The translations under genes were made by a program, and so were the position numbers. Positions 9,193 to 19,203 of a stretch of 64,000 bases of DNA are shown piece by piece (the first letter of the stretch is position 1; every line of letters begins with the position of its first letter). A model generated the notes under the pieces. That model saw only the letters and a program-made list of their open reading frames with translations. It was not told the origin of the DNA and ran no database searches. Origin of the DNA: Shimia thalassica (GTDB lineage: Bacteria; Pseudomonadota; Alphaproteobacteria; Rhodobacterales; Rhodobacteraceae); NCBI RefSeq assembly GCF_001458215.1, contig NZ_CYTW01000006.1, positions 124,001 through 188,000 of the forward strand, given 5' to 3'.

Positions 9193-11382
9193 ATGACTCT
9201 CGCACGACAATTGTCCGAAGAACGCCGTGCACGCTTGGCCGCAGAGCGTCTGCTTGAATTGAAGCAGGCCGAATTGTTCGAAGCCAATCGCAAATTGGGC
9301 CGACATGCGGAAAAGCTCTCTAACGAAATTGTCGAAACCCGTGCCGAGGTTGAAAATGTCAGGGATGAAAACCTGCGGGTAAAATCCGACCTCCAAGTCG
9401 CGAATTATAAAACCGAGATCGCTGAGCGGCGGCTGTGGCACTCGATCGAAGCCATTCAGGATGGTTTCGCCTTCTTTGATGCTGACGGGCGCATGATCGC
9501 GGCCAATCCGTCCTACCTCGCTATTTTTGATGGGCTGGAAGAGGTGACGCCGGGGATTACATATGCCCGAATCCTTGATCTGATCATCGAAGAGGGGATT
9601 TTTCATATCGGGGAAGTGTCCGGCCAAAGCTGGAAGGCGTCTATGATGGACCGGTGGCAAAAACCGAAACCCGCCCCGATTGTCTGTCGTTTGTGGAATG
9701 GGGAATACATCAAGTTGATGGACCGGCGTGGGCATGGTGGCGACATCGTGAGCCTTGCGCATAACATCACTGACACCGTTCGCTACGAATCGAAGCTTCG
9801 AACCGAGCAGGAAAAAGCAGAAGCCGCAAATCGTGCCAAGTCAGCGTTTCTGGCCAACATGAGCCATGAAATCCGCACCCCCATGAATGGCGTTGTGGGG
9901 ATGGCAGATTTGCTTCTGGACACCCCCATGAATGAAGAACAGCAATTGTTCGTCTCAACCATCAAAAATTCGGGTGAAGCGCTGTTGGTGATTATCAACG
10001 ACGTTTTGGACTATTCCAAAATCGAGGCGGAAAAGCTGACGCTCTACCCCGAGACGTTTGATCTTGAGCGGTGCATTCATGATATTTTGACATTGCTACA
10101 ACCCAGCGCGCGCGAGAAATCTGTCGATTTGCTTGTCGATTACGACCTGTTCCTGCCCACGTTGTTCGTTGGCGATCCAGGGCGAATCCGGCAGGTTCTT
10201 ACCAATTTGATTGGGAACGCGGTCAAGTTTACCCATCAGGGGCATGTTCTTGTGCGCGTGGTGGGCGAAACCCGTGACGTCACAGGAACCTGCGAGGTGC
10301 ATGTGACGGTGGAAGATACCGGAATTGGTATCCCAGAAGAATTGGTCAATCACATATTCGGAGAGTTCAATCAGGCAGACGCCGAACGTAATCGCAAGTT
10401 TGAGGGCACAGGATTGGGGCTGGCGATCACCGAAAGATTGCTCAAATTGATGGAAGGCGAGGTTTGGGTGGATTCGCGGGAAAGCGAAGGGTCAAGCTTT
10501 GGTTTCAAACTCGACTTGCCAGTAGACGAAGACCTAAGCATCAACCCGCCCTCGTTACCCGAACATGTCCAGAAGGTGCTGGTCGCGGACAAACAGCAGG
10601 TCAACCGAACCCTGCTGCAAAAACAGATGGAGCAAATGGGCGCGACGGTTACCCTTTGCAGCGATGCCAAAAAAGCGATGGAACTGGCGTGGGACGCGGA
10701 TCTGATCATTTCCGACCATGGTTTGCCGCCTATGAACGGACAAGAGTTTGCTGCAGCGTTACGAGAAGCAGGGGTAACCGTTCCGTGTCTGATCCTGAGC
10801 ACTAACCCCGACTTGGTTGAGGTGACCGGTGCGGACAGACCATTTGAAGGTGTGATCAAAAAACCGACTTCGCGCCGAGAGCTGTTTCGCAAAGTGGCTG
10901 AGGCGACAGGTGAAGAGGTCGCAACTCCAATGATCGCCCAAGCATCAGTGTCGACGGGTGGTTCGCGGAAAATGAAAATTCTCGCGGCAGAGGACAACAA
11001 GACAAACAGGCTATTGTTGCAAAAAATGCTGATGCCGCTCGACATTGACCTGCGGTTTGCCGGTAATGGCGAAGAAGCCCTTGAGGCCTTTCAGGACATG
11101 CAGCCGGACATGATCTTTATGGATATTTCCATGCCCGTCATGGATGGAAAAGAGGCTACCGGGCGCATTCGTGCGCTTGAAGCAGAGGCAAGCCATGTGC
11201 CGATCGTCGCCCTGACGGCGCATGCCATAGAAGGAGATGAGGCCGGGATTCTTGCTGCGGGGCTGGATCACTATTTGACCAAGCCGATTAGCAAGGCCGA
11301 GGTGTTCGAGATGATCGCGGACCTAACTCCGGAGAATGTGATTTCCCCATTCCGGAAAGAGTTGCACCCGACCGGAACCTAG
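9193..11382 (+). CDS. Soluble hybrid sensor histidine kinase with two receiver domains
   Basis: A 729-residue cytoplasmic signalling protein with no transmembrane segment. The start at 9193 follows AGGGAGAG; an in-frame ATG at 9145 lacks a ribosome site. Domains in order: an N-terminal coiled coil (about 1-85), a PAS-like domain (about 90-195, FFDADGRMIAANPSYLAIF), HisKA with phospho-accepting His225 in SHEIRTPMNG, HATPase with GTGLGLAI, a first receiver (about 460-570, Asp508 in SDHGLPP) and a second receiver (about 600-715, Asp644 in FMDISMPVMDG, Lys in KPIS). No Hpt domain is present and no response regulator lies adjacent, so the output partner is unknown. Its stop codon overlaps the convergent yaaA stop in the tetramer CTAG. 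Confidence 0.92.
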   Translation: MTLARQLSEERRARLAAERLLELKQAELFEANRKLGRHAEKLSNEIVETRAEVENVRDENLRVKSDLQVANYKTEIAERRLWHSIEAIQDGFAFFDADGRMIAANPSYLAIFDGLEEVTPGITYARILDLIIEEGIFHIGEVSGQSWKASMMDRWQKPKPAPIVCRLWNGEYIKLMDRRGHGGDIVSLAHNITDTVRYESKLRTEQEKAEAANRAKSAFLANMSHEIRTPMNGVVGMADLLLDTPMNEEQQLFVSTIKNSGEALLVIINDVLDYSKIEAEKLTLYPETFDLERCIHDILTLLQPSAREKSVDLLVDYDLFLPTLFVGDPGRIRQVLTNLIGNAVKFTHQGHVLVRVVGETRDVTGTCEVHVTVEDTGIGIPEELVNHIFGEFNQADAERNRKFEGTGLGLAITERLLKLMEGEVWVDSRESEGSSFGFKLDLPVDEDLSINPPSLPEHVQKVLVADKQQVNRTLLQKQMEQMGATVTLCSDAKKAMELAWDADLIISDHGLPPMNGQEFAAALREAGVTVPCLILSTNPDLVEVTGADRPFEGVIKKPTSRRELFRKVAEATGEEVATPMIAQASVSTGGSRKMKILAAEDNKTNRLLLQKMLMPLDIDLRFAGNGEEALEAFQDMQPDMIFMDISMPVMDGKEATGRIRALEAEASHVPIVALTAHAIEGDEAGILAAGLDHYLTKPISKAEVFEMIADLTPENVISPFRKELHPTGT

Positions 11383-12161
11383 CCCGCTTTGGTGTCCGGA
11401 TAGTCCCGCACAAACACCATACGATCCCCTTCGGACAGATCGGGTTGATAGGCATAGCCACCAAGGTCAAAGTCTTTCAGGGATTCTGGATCATTCAGGC
11501 GGTTGTGGATGATAAAACGCGCCATCGAACCGCGCGCCTTTTTCGCAAAGAAGCTTACAATTTTGGGGGTTCCGCCTTTATCTTCCATAAAGACAGGGGT
11601 GATGACGCGCAGTTTTAGAGCTTTGGGATCAACGGCACCAAAGTATTCCTGACTGGCACAATTCACCAACACGTCTGTGCTCACCTCTTCTGCCTGTGTG
11701 TTCAGGGCCTTGGAAATCGAGTCGCGCCAAAATTCATAAAGGTTTTTGCCACGGCGCGTTTTCAGACGGCTGCCCATTTCCAAACGGTAAGGCTGGATCG
11801 CATCAAGGGGTCGCAAAAGGCCATAAAGACCAGATAGGATTCTCAGATGATCTTGGGCCCACATCATTTCATCGGGTTCAAGTGTCGCGGCCTCAAGGCC
11901 GATATAGGTATCCCCCGCAAACGCATGCACGGCGGGGCGCGTCGCAAAGGCATCCGGCTCTGTTTCGAAGGCTTTGAATCGATCCCGGTTCAACTTGGCA
12001 AGATCAGGACTCAACGCCATCAGGGACTGAAGGTCGCGCAGGGTCAAATTCCGCGCTGTTTTCACAAGTTTGACCGCCTCGTCCTGAAAATCAGGCGCCG
12101 TCGTCTGGCCTTCGACAGGGTCCCAGTTCAAACGTTTGGCAGGGGAAACAACTACGAGCAT
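11379..12161 (-). CDS. yaaA: YaaA family peroxide-stress protein
   Basis: A 260-residue protein of the YaaA/DUF328 family; in E. coli YaaA limits free iron and DNA damage during hydrogen peroxide stress. The chosen start MLVVVSPAKRLNW is the conserved family N terminus; a reading frame extends 87 codons further upstream but lies over the recQ end and is not protein-like. Conserved features include SPAKRL at the start, the central GLLRPLD and the later FFAKKARG stretch. It follows recQ by 31 bases on the same strand, suggesting co-transcription with a DNA repair gene. Confidence 0.93.
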   Translation of the reverse strand: MLVVVSPAKRLNWDPVEGQTTAPDFQDEAVKLVKTARNLTLRDLQSLMALSPDLAKLNRDRFKAFETEPDAFATRPAVHAFAGDTYIGLEAATLEPDEMMWAQDHLRILSGLYGLLRPLDAIQPYRLEMGSRLKTRRGKNLYEFWRDSISKALNTQAEEVSTDVLVNCASQEYFGAVDPKALKLRVITPVFMEDKGGTPKIVSFFAKKARGSMARFIIHNRLNDPESLKDFDLGGYAYQPDLSEGDRMVFVRDYPDTKAG

Positions 12162-12192
12162 TGAGGCAGTCCTTTTGCGGTTTGTCCTAGAC

Positions 12193-14232
12193 TTAGCCCG
12201 CCTCTCGCAGGACGTCCAGAAAGGCATCTGCGAAACGTTCGGCGCGCTTGTCACCCAGCAATCTATTGAGGGCGTCTTTGTCCTGTGGGCGCATATTTGC
12301 GACCTTCGCCAAAAGAGAGGCGGAGCAGCTGAGCGGTTTATCGATGCCAGCCGGACCGCGCGCCAGATTGGCCTGAACAGCAAGCAGTTCGTCATAAAGG
12401 GAACCGGCATTCCGCCCTGCAAGCTTTCGCCGTGTGGGATGCATCTGCTCTGCTTCGGAATTGATGACGTTTAGAAATTCCTCACCATAACTTGCCAGCT
12501 TTTTGGCACCGATTCCGGCAACTCCGGCCATGTCGTCCAGAGAACAGGGGCGTTTTTCCGCCATTTCGATCAGCGTTCGATCATTGAAAATGATATAAGC
12601 AGGTACTTTTGCAGCTTCTGCAAGCGCGCGGCGCTTGGCCTTGAGCGCGCTCAGAAGAGGCGCATCTTCTTCGCTGACAAGTGCTTTTGCAGCAGGGCGC
12701 CGATCTGCCTTGCTGATCGTGTCCTGTCTCAGATCTATGGAAGCTTCGCCCTTGAGCAGAGGGAGCGCGTCGTCGGTCATGCGCAGGCCGCCGTGGCGTT
12801 CCGGGTCTGGCCGCAAAAGATCGCGCCCCATCATCTGACGGAAAATGACCTGCCATTGGCGTTTGTTGTATTCACGACCGACACCAAAGGTCGGCAGGCT
12901 GGTATGTCCGCGCTCTTTCACTTTTTCCGTTTCGTTGCCCAGCAGCACATCAATCAGATGTCCTGATCCGAACCATTCGCCAGTGCGCAGAGCAGCAGAC
13001 AGGGCTTTGCGAACGGCGATCGTGCCGTCAAAGATCTCAGCGGGCCGATCACACAAATCGCAATTGCCACAAGAGATCTCTGTCTCGCCAAAATAGTTCA
13101 GCAAAGACTGTCGACGGCATTTCAGGGCTTCTGCAAGCCCCAAGAGGGCATTGAGGCGTGCGTGATCTGCCACGCGGCGTTCGGGCGGGGCGAGGCCTTC
13201 GTCGATCTGTGATCGCCGCAAACGGATGTCGTCTGGCCCGAACAACGTCAGGGTTTCGGCAGGGGCGCCATCCCGTCCGGCGCGCCCAATCTCTTGATAA
13301 TAGGCCTCGATGGATTTTGGCAGATCGGCGTGCGCAACCCATCGGATATCCGGTTTGTCGATCCCCATGCCAAAGGCAACCGTGGCAACAACAATCATCC
13401 CGTCTTCGCGTTGAAACCGCGTTTCGGCATTGCGGCGGTCCGCAGGATCCATCCCACCGTGATAGTGCATCGAAAGATGACCCGCGTCTCGCAGGGCAGC
13501 GGCAAGGCTTTCTGTTTTTGCACGGGTGCCGCAATAAACGATGCCGGATTGCCCTTTGCGTGCGGCTGCAAAATCCAGAATCTGTCGACGCGGGCCGTCC
13601 TTGGCCGCAAAGGCAAGGTGGATGTTGGGACGATCAAAGCCACGCAAGAATGTGCTTGGGGCTTCCCCATCGAACAGTCGCTGAACGATCTCGTCGCGCG
13701 TTTCGGCGTCTGCGGTTGCGGTGAAGGCGGCCAGCGGGACGTTCAACGCGCGTCTCAAATCTCCGATACGAAGGTAATCCGGCCGAAAGTCATGTCCCCA
13801 TTGGCTCACACAGTGGGCTTCATCGACGGCAATCAGGCTAACACCGATCCGGCGCAGCATGCCGAGAGCCGCGCCAGAACCAAGTCGTTCAGGCGCCATG
13901 TAGAGAAGTTTGAGGCGACCTTCATCAAGTGCATCCCAAACCGCGGCGGTTTCCTCATCAGTATTGCCCGAGGTCAGTGCACCGGCCTCGACGCCGGCCT
14001 CGCGCAGGGCGCGGACCTGATCGCGCATCAGTGCAATCAGAGGGGAAATAACGACGGTTACGCCTTCGCGTGCCAACGCAGGCAGCTGGAAACACAAGGA
14101 TTTGCCCCCACCGGTGGGCATGATCGCAAGAACGTTTTCCCCGTGCACCACGGCATCTACGATCTCTTCCTGCCCGGGGCGGAAAGAGTCGAACCCAAAG
14201 ACGTCACGCAGGTACGTGGCAGCGGCGCACAT
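12193..14232 (-). CDS. recQ: ATP-dependent DNA helicase RecQ
   Basis: A 679-residue 3'-5' helicase acting in recombination and replication-fork repair. Motifs in order: Walker A PTGGGKSLCFQ (Lys44), DEAHCVSQWGHDFRP (Asp137-His140), motif VI with QEIGRAGRDG, a zinc-binding segment with CGNCDLC, an RQC winged-helix region, and an HRDC domain at about 520-600 (EMAEKRPCSLDDMAGVAGIG). All core motifs are intact. It lies between yggT (84 bases upstream) and yaaA (31 bases downstream) on the same strand. The ribosome site before the ATG is weak (GGAA). Confidence 0.96.
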   Translation of the reverse strand: MCAAATYLRDVFGFDSFRPGQEEIVDAVVHGENVLAIMPTGGGKSLCFQLPALAREGVTVVISPLIALMRDQVRALREAGVEAGALTSGNTDEETAAVWDALDEGRLKLLYMAPERLGSGAALGMLRRIGVSLIAVDEAHCVSQWGHDFRPDYLRIGDLRRALNVPLAAFTATADAETRDEIVQRLFDGEAPSTFLRGFDRPNIHLAFAAKDGPRRQILDFAAARKGQSGIVYCGTRAKTESLAAALRDAGHLSMHYHGGMDPADRRNAETRFQREDGMIVVATVAFGMGIDKPDIRWVAHADLPKSIEAYYQEIGRAGRDGAPAETLTLFGPDDIRLRRSQIDEGLAPPERRVADHARLNALLGLAEALKCRRQSLLNYFGETEISCGNCDLCDRPAEIFDGTIAVRKALSAALRTGEWFGSGHLIDVLLGNETEKVKERGHTSLPTFGVGREYNKRQWQVIFRQMMGRDLLRPDPERHGGLRMTDDALPLLKGEASIDLRQDTISKADRRPAAKALVSEEDAPLLSALKAKRRALAEAAKVPAYIIFNDRTLIEMAEKRPCSLDDMAGVAGIGAKKLASYGEEFLNVINSEAEQMHPTRRKLAGRNAGSLYDELLAVQANLARGPAGIDKPLSCSASLLAKVANMRPQDKDALNRLLGDKRAERFADAFLDVLREAG

Positions 14233-14316
14233 GAAGAATTCCGTTATTATTGGTTGATCTGCTCGTTGGCGCAGACTTTCCCATAACCGGATTCGGTGAA
14301 CAAGCCCCGAAGGGCG

Positions 14317-14598
14317 CTAGAACAGCAATGTCGGAAGAATGTAGTCGCGCAGGCTGATGATAATGACGAATGCAACCAGCGGAGCAAGATCAAGCGGACG
14401 GGTGTCCGGCAGGAAATTGCGGATCGGGGTGTAAATCGGTTCCAGCAGACGGTTCAGACCGTACCAGATTTGCGCCACGAATTGTTGACCGAGGTTCAAG
14501 ACCTGAAAGCTGATCAGCCAGCTCATGATGATGTGAATCAGCATGATAAAGAATGCGATATCCAGAATGAGCCGCAGCGGTCCGTAAATTGCCATCAT
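14317..14598 (-). CDS. YggT family integral membrane protein
   Basis: A small protein of about 93 residues with two hydrophobic YGGT repeats: LILDIAFFIMLIHIIMSWLI and, after a conserved NRLLEPIYTPIRNFLP turn, LAPLVAFVIIISLRDYIL. YggT proteins are inner-membrane proteins of poorly defined role, sometimes linked to osmotic stress or cell division. Adjacent ATGs at 14598 and 14595 are both possible starts; the reading frame continues 17 codons further but that extension is charged and atypical. It is divergent from the thioesterase-like gene at 14730. Confidence 0.88.
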   Translation of the reverse strand: MMAIYGPLRLILDIAFFIMLIHIIMSWLISFQVLNLGQQFVAQIWYGLNRLLEPIYTPIRNFLPDTRPLDLAPLVAFVIIISLRDYILPTLLF

Positions 14599-14729
14599 GA
14601 GCCTGTGTCTCCGTCGTTTCTGCCAGACAGTTAAGCATCGCATCAACAAAGAGCAAGACCGCTGCGTGGTTACGGTTGACGTTCTGGTAAAGCGGGCAGA
14701 GAAGAAGCCCGAAAAATGGAGGCACGCCC

Positions 14730-15266
14730 ATGTATCCCGTCGTTCGGATGCTCAAGGAAATGGTCAAAAACCGAAACGCAGATCCTCTGCCGTTAACAGG
14801 GACACATGTGTCGCAGCACATTTGCTGGCCGTGGGATATCGACATCTGGATGGAGCTTAACAACGGGCGTACTTTGACGTTACTCGATCTTGGGCGGATT
14901 CCGTTGGCGATGCGCATCGGATTGATCAAAGTCATGCGCCGCGAGCGTTGGAGCATGACAATGGCGGGCGTGACCGTGCGGTATCGTCGTCGCATTCGGA
15001 CGTTTGAAAGGTTCGAAATCCACAGCCGCGCCATTTGCTGGGATGACAAATTTATCTATTTGGAACAGTCCAGTTGGAAAAGAGATGGCGAATGTGCCAA
15101 TCACGCCCTGTATCGCGCGGCCCTCACGGATCGAAACGGCATTGTGCCCCCCGCGCGTATTGCAGAGGCCATGGGAGTTGAGGCAACCAGCCCCGAAATA
15201 CCCGAATTTGCCAAGGCATGGATCGCCGCCGAGGCCCTGCGCCCCTGGCCGCCAATGCAGGATTAA
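14730..15266 (+). CDS. Hotdog-fold thioesterase-like protein
   Basis: A 178-residue protein resembling the acyl-CoA thioesterase/THEM6-like group (4HBT_2). Supporting features are WPWDIDIWMELNNGRTLTLLDLGR, which carries the D-x-x-x-x-x-N-N helix start of hotdog enzymes, and the strand YRRRIRTFERFEIHSRAICW followed by KFIYLEQSS. It has no signal peptide. GGAGG lies 8 bases before ATG. The substrate is unknown. It is divergent from yggT and 54 bases ahead of the MFS gene. Confidence 0.75.
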   Translation: MYPVVRMLKEMVKNRNADPLPLTGTHVSQHICWPWDIDIWMELNNGRTLTLLDLGRIPLAMRIGLIKVMRRERWSMTMAGVTVRYRRRIRTFERFEIHSRAICWDDKFIYLEQSSWKRDGECANHALYRAALTDRNGIVPPARIAEAMGVEATSPEIPEFAKAWIAAEALRPWPPMQD

Positions 15267-15320
15267 CTTGCCCGATTCAGCCCTTCCTGTCTAAGTGGTT
15301 AAAACGCATCGGGGGGCAGG

Positions 15321-16708
15321 ATGGCCGAAATTTCAAAGCGCAAACGCATTTGGGGGTGGTGGTTCTTTGATTGGGCCAGCCAGCCGTACCACACTCTTTT
15401 GGTGACATTTATCTTCGGGCCGTTCTTTGCGGTGGTCGCGACAGACTATTTCCTGAGCACGGGGCTGGACAAAGAGTCTGCCAAAGCAAGTGCTCAAACC
15501 CTTTGGGCATGGAACATGGGGGCCGCTGGTCTGATCATCGGGATTGGCGCCCCTATCATGGGCGCTTTGGCGGATACCAGAGGACGAAGACGGCCTTGGA
15601 TTATGGGCTTTTCCATATGTACGTGGTCGGCGCCTTTATGCTTTGGTTCATCGCTTTGGACGGGTCCAATCTGTATTGGATGCTGCTGTCCTTTTCGCTG
15701 GGTTTCATCGGCGCGGAATACGCGTTGATCTTCATTAATTCGCAGCTTCCCGAACTTGGAACCGAAGAAGAAGTTGGCGAGATTTCCGGATCCGGTTTTG
15801 CGTTTGGGTATTTTGGCGGGCTTTTGTCGCTGATTATTGTTCTTGTATTCTTTGCAGAAATGGGTGGCGGTAAAACAATCATTGGTTTGCCGCCAGCGTT
15901 TGGCCTGCTTGACGGTGAGCAAATGGAAGGCACCCGCGCCACAGGCCCGATTACGGCGCTTTGGTATGCGGTGTTCATCATTCCGTATTTCCGGTGGGTT
16001 CACGAACCTTTGGTGGAAAAGGCGCGGGGCACAGTCTCGGAAGCGCTTCAAACGCTCAAACATACAATTGTGAAACTCAAGGACCGAAGCAGCCTTCTGT
16101 ATTTCCTGATTTCCTCGATGTTGTATCGGGATGCGTTGAATGGGCTTTATGCTTTTGGCGGGATTTATGCACACCTTGTGCTGGATTGGACGGTTCCACA
16201 GATCGGTATCTTTGGCATAATCGGCGCTGCAAGTTCTGTTTTCTTTAGCTGGATTGGCGGAAAGCTGGACAAACGGTATGGGCCCAAACCCGTCATTATC
16301 GGCGCAATTTGGGTGTTGATCGGGGTGGCGTTCGTGATCATCAACATGTCGCGCGAGTCTCTGTTTGGGATGCCTTTGGCCGAAGGATCAAACCTGCCTG
16401 ACATCATTATGATGATCAGCGGAGCGTTGTTCGGTGGCATGGGGGGCATCCTGCAAGCGGCAAGCCGGACATTGATGGTGCGTCATACAGACCCCGCCAC
16501 GCCAACCGAAAGCTTTGGCCTTTATGGTCTTTCGGGACGCGCAACCGCGTTTATCGCCCCAATTCTCATCGGTATCGCGACAACACTGACAGGATCGGCA
16601 AGACTTGGCGTATCGCCGGTTATCCTTCTTTTCCTGTTGGGTCTGATCCTGCTACGCTGGGTCAACGCTAAGGGAGACAAAGAAACATGGGCCGACGCTT
16701 CCTCCTAG
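15321..16708 (+). pseudogene. MFS transporter (UMF1/Atg22-like), interrupted by a frameshift
   Basis: Two overlapping frames together make one transporter of about 460 residues. The first frame (from ATG 15321) carries KRKRIWGWWFFDWASQPYHT, the typical N terminus of UMF1-type MFS proteins, and runs through GALADTRGRRRPWIMGFS. Family similarity then continues in another frame as YVVGAFMLWFIALDGSN and proceeds to the end at 16708. The junction is at about 15615-15620, where inserting one base would restore an expected MGFS-(I/V)LYVVG reading. All twelve membrane helices can be accounted for across the two frames and no other damage is visible, so this is a very recent mutation or a sequencing error. 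mepA begins inside its 3' end. Confidence 0.8.
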
Positions 16709-17601
16709 TACTTGCTGTGCTGGCGGTCTCTGCCTGCCAGACCAAGACAACAGAGACTGTGACCGTCTCGACCAAGCAACAAATCCCTGCGTCGATGCAG
16801 GGGGTCGAGGCGCGCCAGCTGTTCGGCGCAAAAAAGGGTGGATCGGGTCAATCCGCCGAACCCTTTGGAGGGTATTCAAAAGGATGTGTTGCCGGTGCCG
16901 TTCAATTGCCTGAAACCGGCCCGACTTGGCAGGCCATGCGTTTGTCCCGGAACCGGAATTGGGGATACCCTGAAACGATCGATTATATCCGGGACCTGTC
17001 TGCCAAAGCGGCAAAGCAACCGGGTTGGAACGGTCTTTATATCGGCGATATCAGCCAGCCGCGCGGTGGCCCGATGTTGTCCGGACACCGCAGCCACCAG
17101 ATTGGTATGGATATCGATATCTGGATGCGTCCGACGGATCGCTTGAACCTCAGCGTTTCGGAACGGGAAAGCATTTCTTCTATTTCCATGCGGCGCTCCA
17201 ACGGCGCCTACGTCAATAGCAGCTGGACACCTGCGCATCATGAAATTCTGAAGGCAGCCGCGAAAGACCCGCGTGTTGCGCGTATCTTTGTCTTCCCCGG
17301 AGCAAAGGTCCAAATGTGCAACGATGAAAAGGGGGATCGAGCATGGCTTCGCAAGATCCGCCCATGGTGGGGGCACCACTATCATTTCCACGTTCGTCTG
17401 AACTGTCCCAAAGGCGCTAAAGGCTGTGTCGACCAAAGCCCGCCACCTGCAGGGGACGGGTGCAAGGACGCCGAACAATGGGTGCAAAACATTTTGTTCC
17501 CGCCGCCACCCGATCCGAATGCGCCAAAGCCTAAACCCCGTAGAGAACTTCAAATGGCGGATTTGCCCGGCCAATGCGTAAACGTTTTGCAATCGCCTTA
17601 A
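16687..17601 (+). CDS. mepA: Penicillin-insensitive murein endopeptidase
   Basis: A 304-residue periplasmic peptidase of family M74 that cleaves D-alanyl-meso-diaminopimelyl cross-links in peptidoglycan. The N terminus [13 protein letters not shown] has a lipobox ending in Cys18, so this copy is probably a lipoprotein. Zinc-site motifs are [14 protein letters not shown] and HHYHFHVRL. The C-terminal tail is proline-rich ([16 protein letters not shown]). It starts 22 bases inside the end of the MFS gene and overlaps the next gene by 28 bases, so the three genes form one transcription unit. The length fits the family (E. coli 274 residues plus tail). Confidence 0.93.
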   Translation: MGRRFLLVLAVLAVSACQTKTTETVTVSTKQQIPASMQGVEARQLFGAKKGGSGQSAEPFGGYSKGCVAGAVQLPETGPTWQAMRLSRNRNWGYPETIDYIRDLSAKAAKQPGWNGLYIGDISQPRGGPMLSGHRSHQIGMDIDIWMRPTDRLNLSVSERESISSISMRRSNGAYVNSSWTPAHHEILKAAAKDPRVARIFVFPGAKVQMCNDEKGDRAWLRKIRPWWGHHYHFHVRLNCPKGAKGCVDQSPPPAGDGCKDAEQWVQNILFPPPPDPNAPKPKPRRELQMADLPGQCVNVLQSP

Positions 17602-18473
17602 TCGCTGCCCTGAGTGTCGGGGTTGGTTGGCAAACAGTGCGCGCGGGGCTCCAAGGCCGCGCGCAGCTTGTTTCCGTGACCAAATGGCAAGAAGCGCAAG
17701 GCTGGTTTGGCGGTTTTTCGGGGTTGGAAATCTCGGAAGATGGCACGGAATTCATCGCGCTTTCAGATCGCAGCCATTTTGCAAAAGGGACGTTTCGTCG
17801 GGAAGACGGCGAAATCGTTGGCGTCGTTTTGCAAAACCACAAGCGGCTGCTTGACAGTCAGGGTAATGCGCCATCTTCAAAGCTTAAGGACTCTGAAGGT
17901 TTGGCCCATCTCGACGGCGGGCCCTATTTTGTGTCGTTCGAAGGCCGTCATCGTGTCGAGTCCTATGCTGCGCTTGGGCAAAGGGCGCATATCCTTCCTA
18001 AAAGCGTTTTCTTTGAGAATTTCCGTTTGAACGGGTCGCTTGAAGCGTTGGCGATAGACGAAAGGGGTATCCTGTTTGCATTGTCGGAAGAGCCGATAGG
18101 AGCAGAAAATCAGGCGCAAGTTTTGGTGTTTCGCAATGGAAAATGGGACGTTCCATTTTCGATCCCGCGCAGTGAAGGGTTTAAACCGGTTGGCGCGGAT
18201 TTTGGTCCGGACGGGCGGTTCTATCTTTTGGAGCGCGGTTTCAACGGTTTGGGGTTTCGGTCTCGCGTCCGGCGCTTCGGCTATGAAAATGGGCGGTTTT
18301 CGCGCGAGGTCGAGCTTTTGCGGACGATCACCGGAGAGCACGACAACCTCGAGGGATTGGCGGTCTGGCAAGACGAAGAGGGGGCGATCCGTTTGACGAT
18401 GATATCGGACGACAATTTCAGGTTTATCCAGCGTACGGAGATCGTTGAATACGTCGTCTCCAAAACCCCTTGA
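17574..18473 (+). CDS. Esterase-like activity of phytase family protein
   Basis: A 299-residue exported protein with a signal peptide ([20 protein letters not shown], about 1-24). The body is beta-propeller-like with repeated features: [40 protein letters not shown] and [17 protein letters not shown]. The FSGLE and NLEGLAVW motifs are characteristic of the PF13449 phytase-like esterase family, a group with uncertain substrates. It overlaps the mepA 3' end by 28 bases in a different frame, which implies translational coupling. The role is not established. Confidence 0.82.
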   Translation: MRKRFAIALIAALSVGVGWQTVRAGLQGRAQLVSVTKWQEAQGWFGGFSGLEISEDGTEFIALSDRSHFAKGTFRREDGEIVGVVLQNHKRLLDSQGNAPSSKLKDSEGLAHLDGGPYFVSFEGRHRVESYAALGQRAHILPKSVFFENFRLNGSLEALAIDERGILFALSEEPIGAENQAQVLVFRNGKWDVPFSIPRSEGFKPVGADFGPDGRFYLLERGFNGLGFRSRVRRFGYENGRFSREVELLRTITGEHDNLEGLAVWQDEEGAIRLTMISDDNFRFIQRTEIVEYVVSKTP

Positions 18474-18561
18474 TTTGTTGATCAAGCCTCTATAGACACC
18501 GCCCGTCCCGCGACGGTGCGGGGCCAAGTCGCCGCTACCTTGTCAAAACGGGCTATATGAC

Positions 18562-19197
18562 ATGAAAAAAATCCACCTTCCTGGCATTCTTGCCATGGCT
18601 GCAATCGTTGTGGCCTCGAATATCCTTGTGCAATTCCTTTTCGGCCAATGGCTGACCTGGGGTGCCTTTACCTATCCTCTCGCGTTTCTCGTCACGGATG
18701 TGATGAACCGCGTTTACGGCGTGTCTGCTGCGCGCCGTGTTGTTTTTGTCGGCTTCATTGTGGGCGTAATTTGTTCCCTGATCGGAACGCAGATTATGCT
18801 CCAGGGAGATGGTTACACCTATCCTGCTGTGACCTTGCGCATCGCGTTGGGCTCGGGGCTTGGCTTCCTAACCGCACAGCTTCTTGATGTGGGGATTTTT
18901 GATCGCCTGCGCCAAGGTGCATGGTGGCGTGCGCCTTTGGCGTCAACCTTGGTGGGATCATCGGTTGATACCGTGATTTTCTTTACCTTGGCGTTTTCCG
19001 GTGCGTTTACCTTCCTCGAACCTGGCAACGACGTAAGCTGGGCAGGTGAGATGTTGCCTTTGCTTGGCGCAGGTCCTGTGGTGCCTCTTTGGGTTAGCCT
19101 TGGGGTCGCGGACTGGATGGTCAAACTCTCGCTTGCATTGCTTGCTCTTGTGCCATTCCGCATCATCGTGGGGTATTTGGTGCCGCGCACCACATGA
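18562..19197 (+). CDS. yhhQ: Queuosine precursor transporter (VUT/YhhQ family)
   Basis: A 211-residue inner-membrane protein with about six hydrophobic helices. YhhQ-type transporters import preQ0 or preQ1 for queuosine in tRNA wobble positions. Family features are the N-terminal MAAIVVASNILVQF, the conserved YPLAFLVTDVMNRVYG loop and SSVDTVIFFTLAF near the end. No preQ1 riboswitch could be recognised in the 88 bases upstream. It is followed directly by a promoter-like sequence and a structured region. Confidence 0.88.
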   Translation: MKKIHLPGILAMAAIVVASNILVQFLFGQWLTWGAFTYPLAFLVTDVMNRVYGVSAARRVVFVGFIVGVICSLIGTQIMLQGDGYTYPAVTLRIALGSGLGFLTAQLLDVGIFDRLRQGAWWRAPLASTLVGSSVDTVIFFTLAFSGAFTFLEPGNDVSWAGEMLPLLGAGPVVPLWVSLGVADWMVKLSLALLALVPFRIIVGYLVPRTT

Positions 19198-19203
19198 TTT
19201 TGT

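Noticed and set aside
13294..14286. Long plus-strand open frame opposite recQ (330 codons)
   Set aside because: It is the antisense shadow of an unmistakable RecQ; the translated sequence has no recognisable domain and its composition mirrors the opposite strand.
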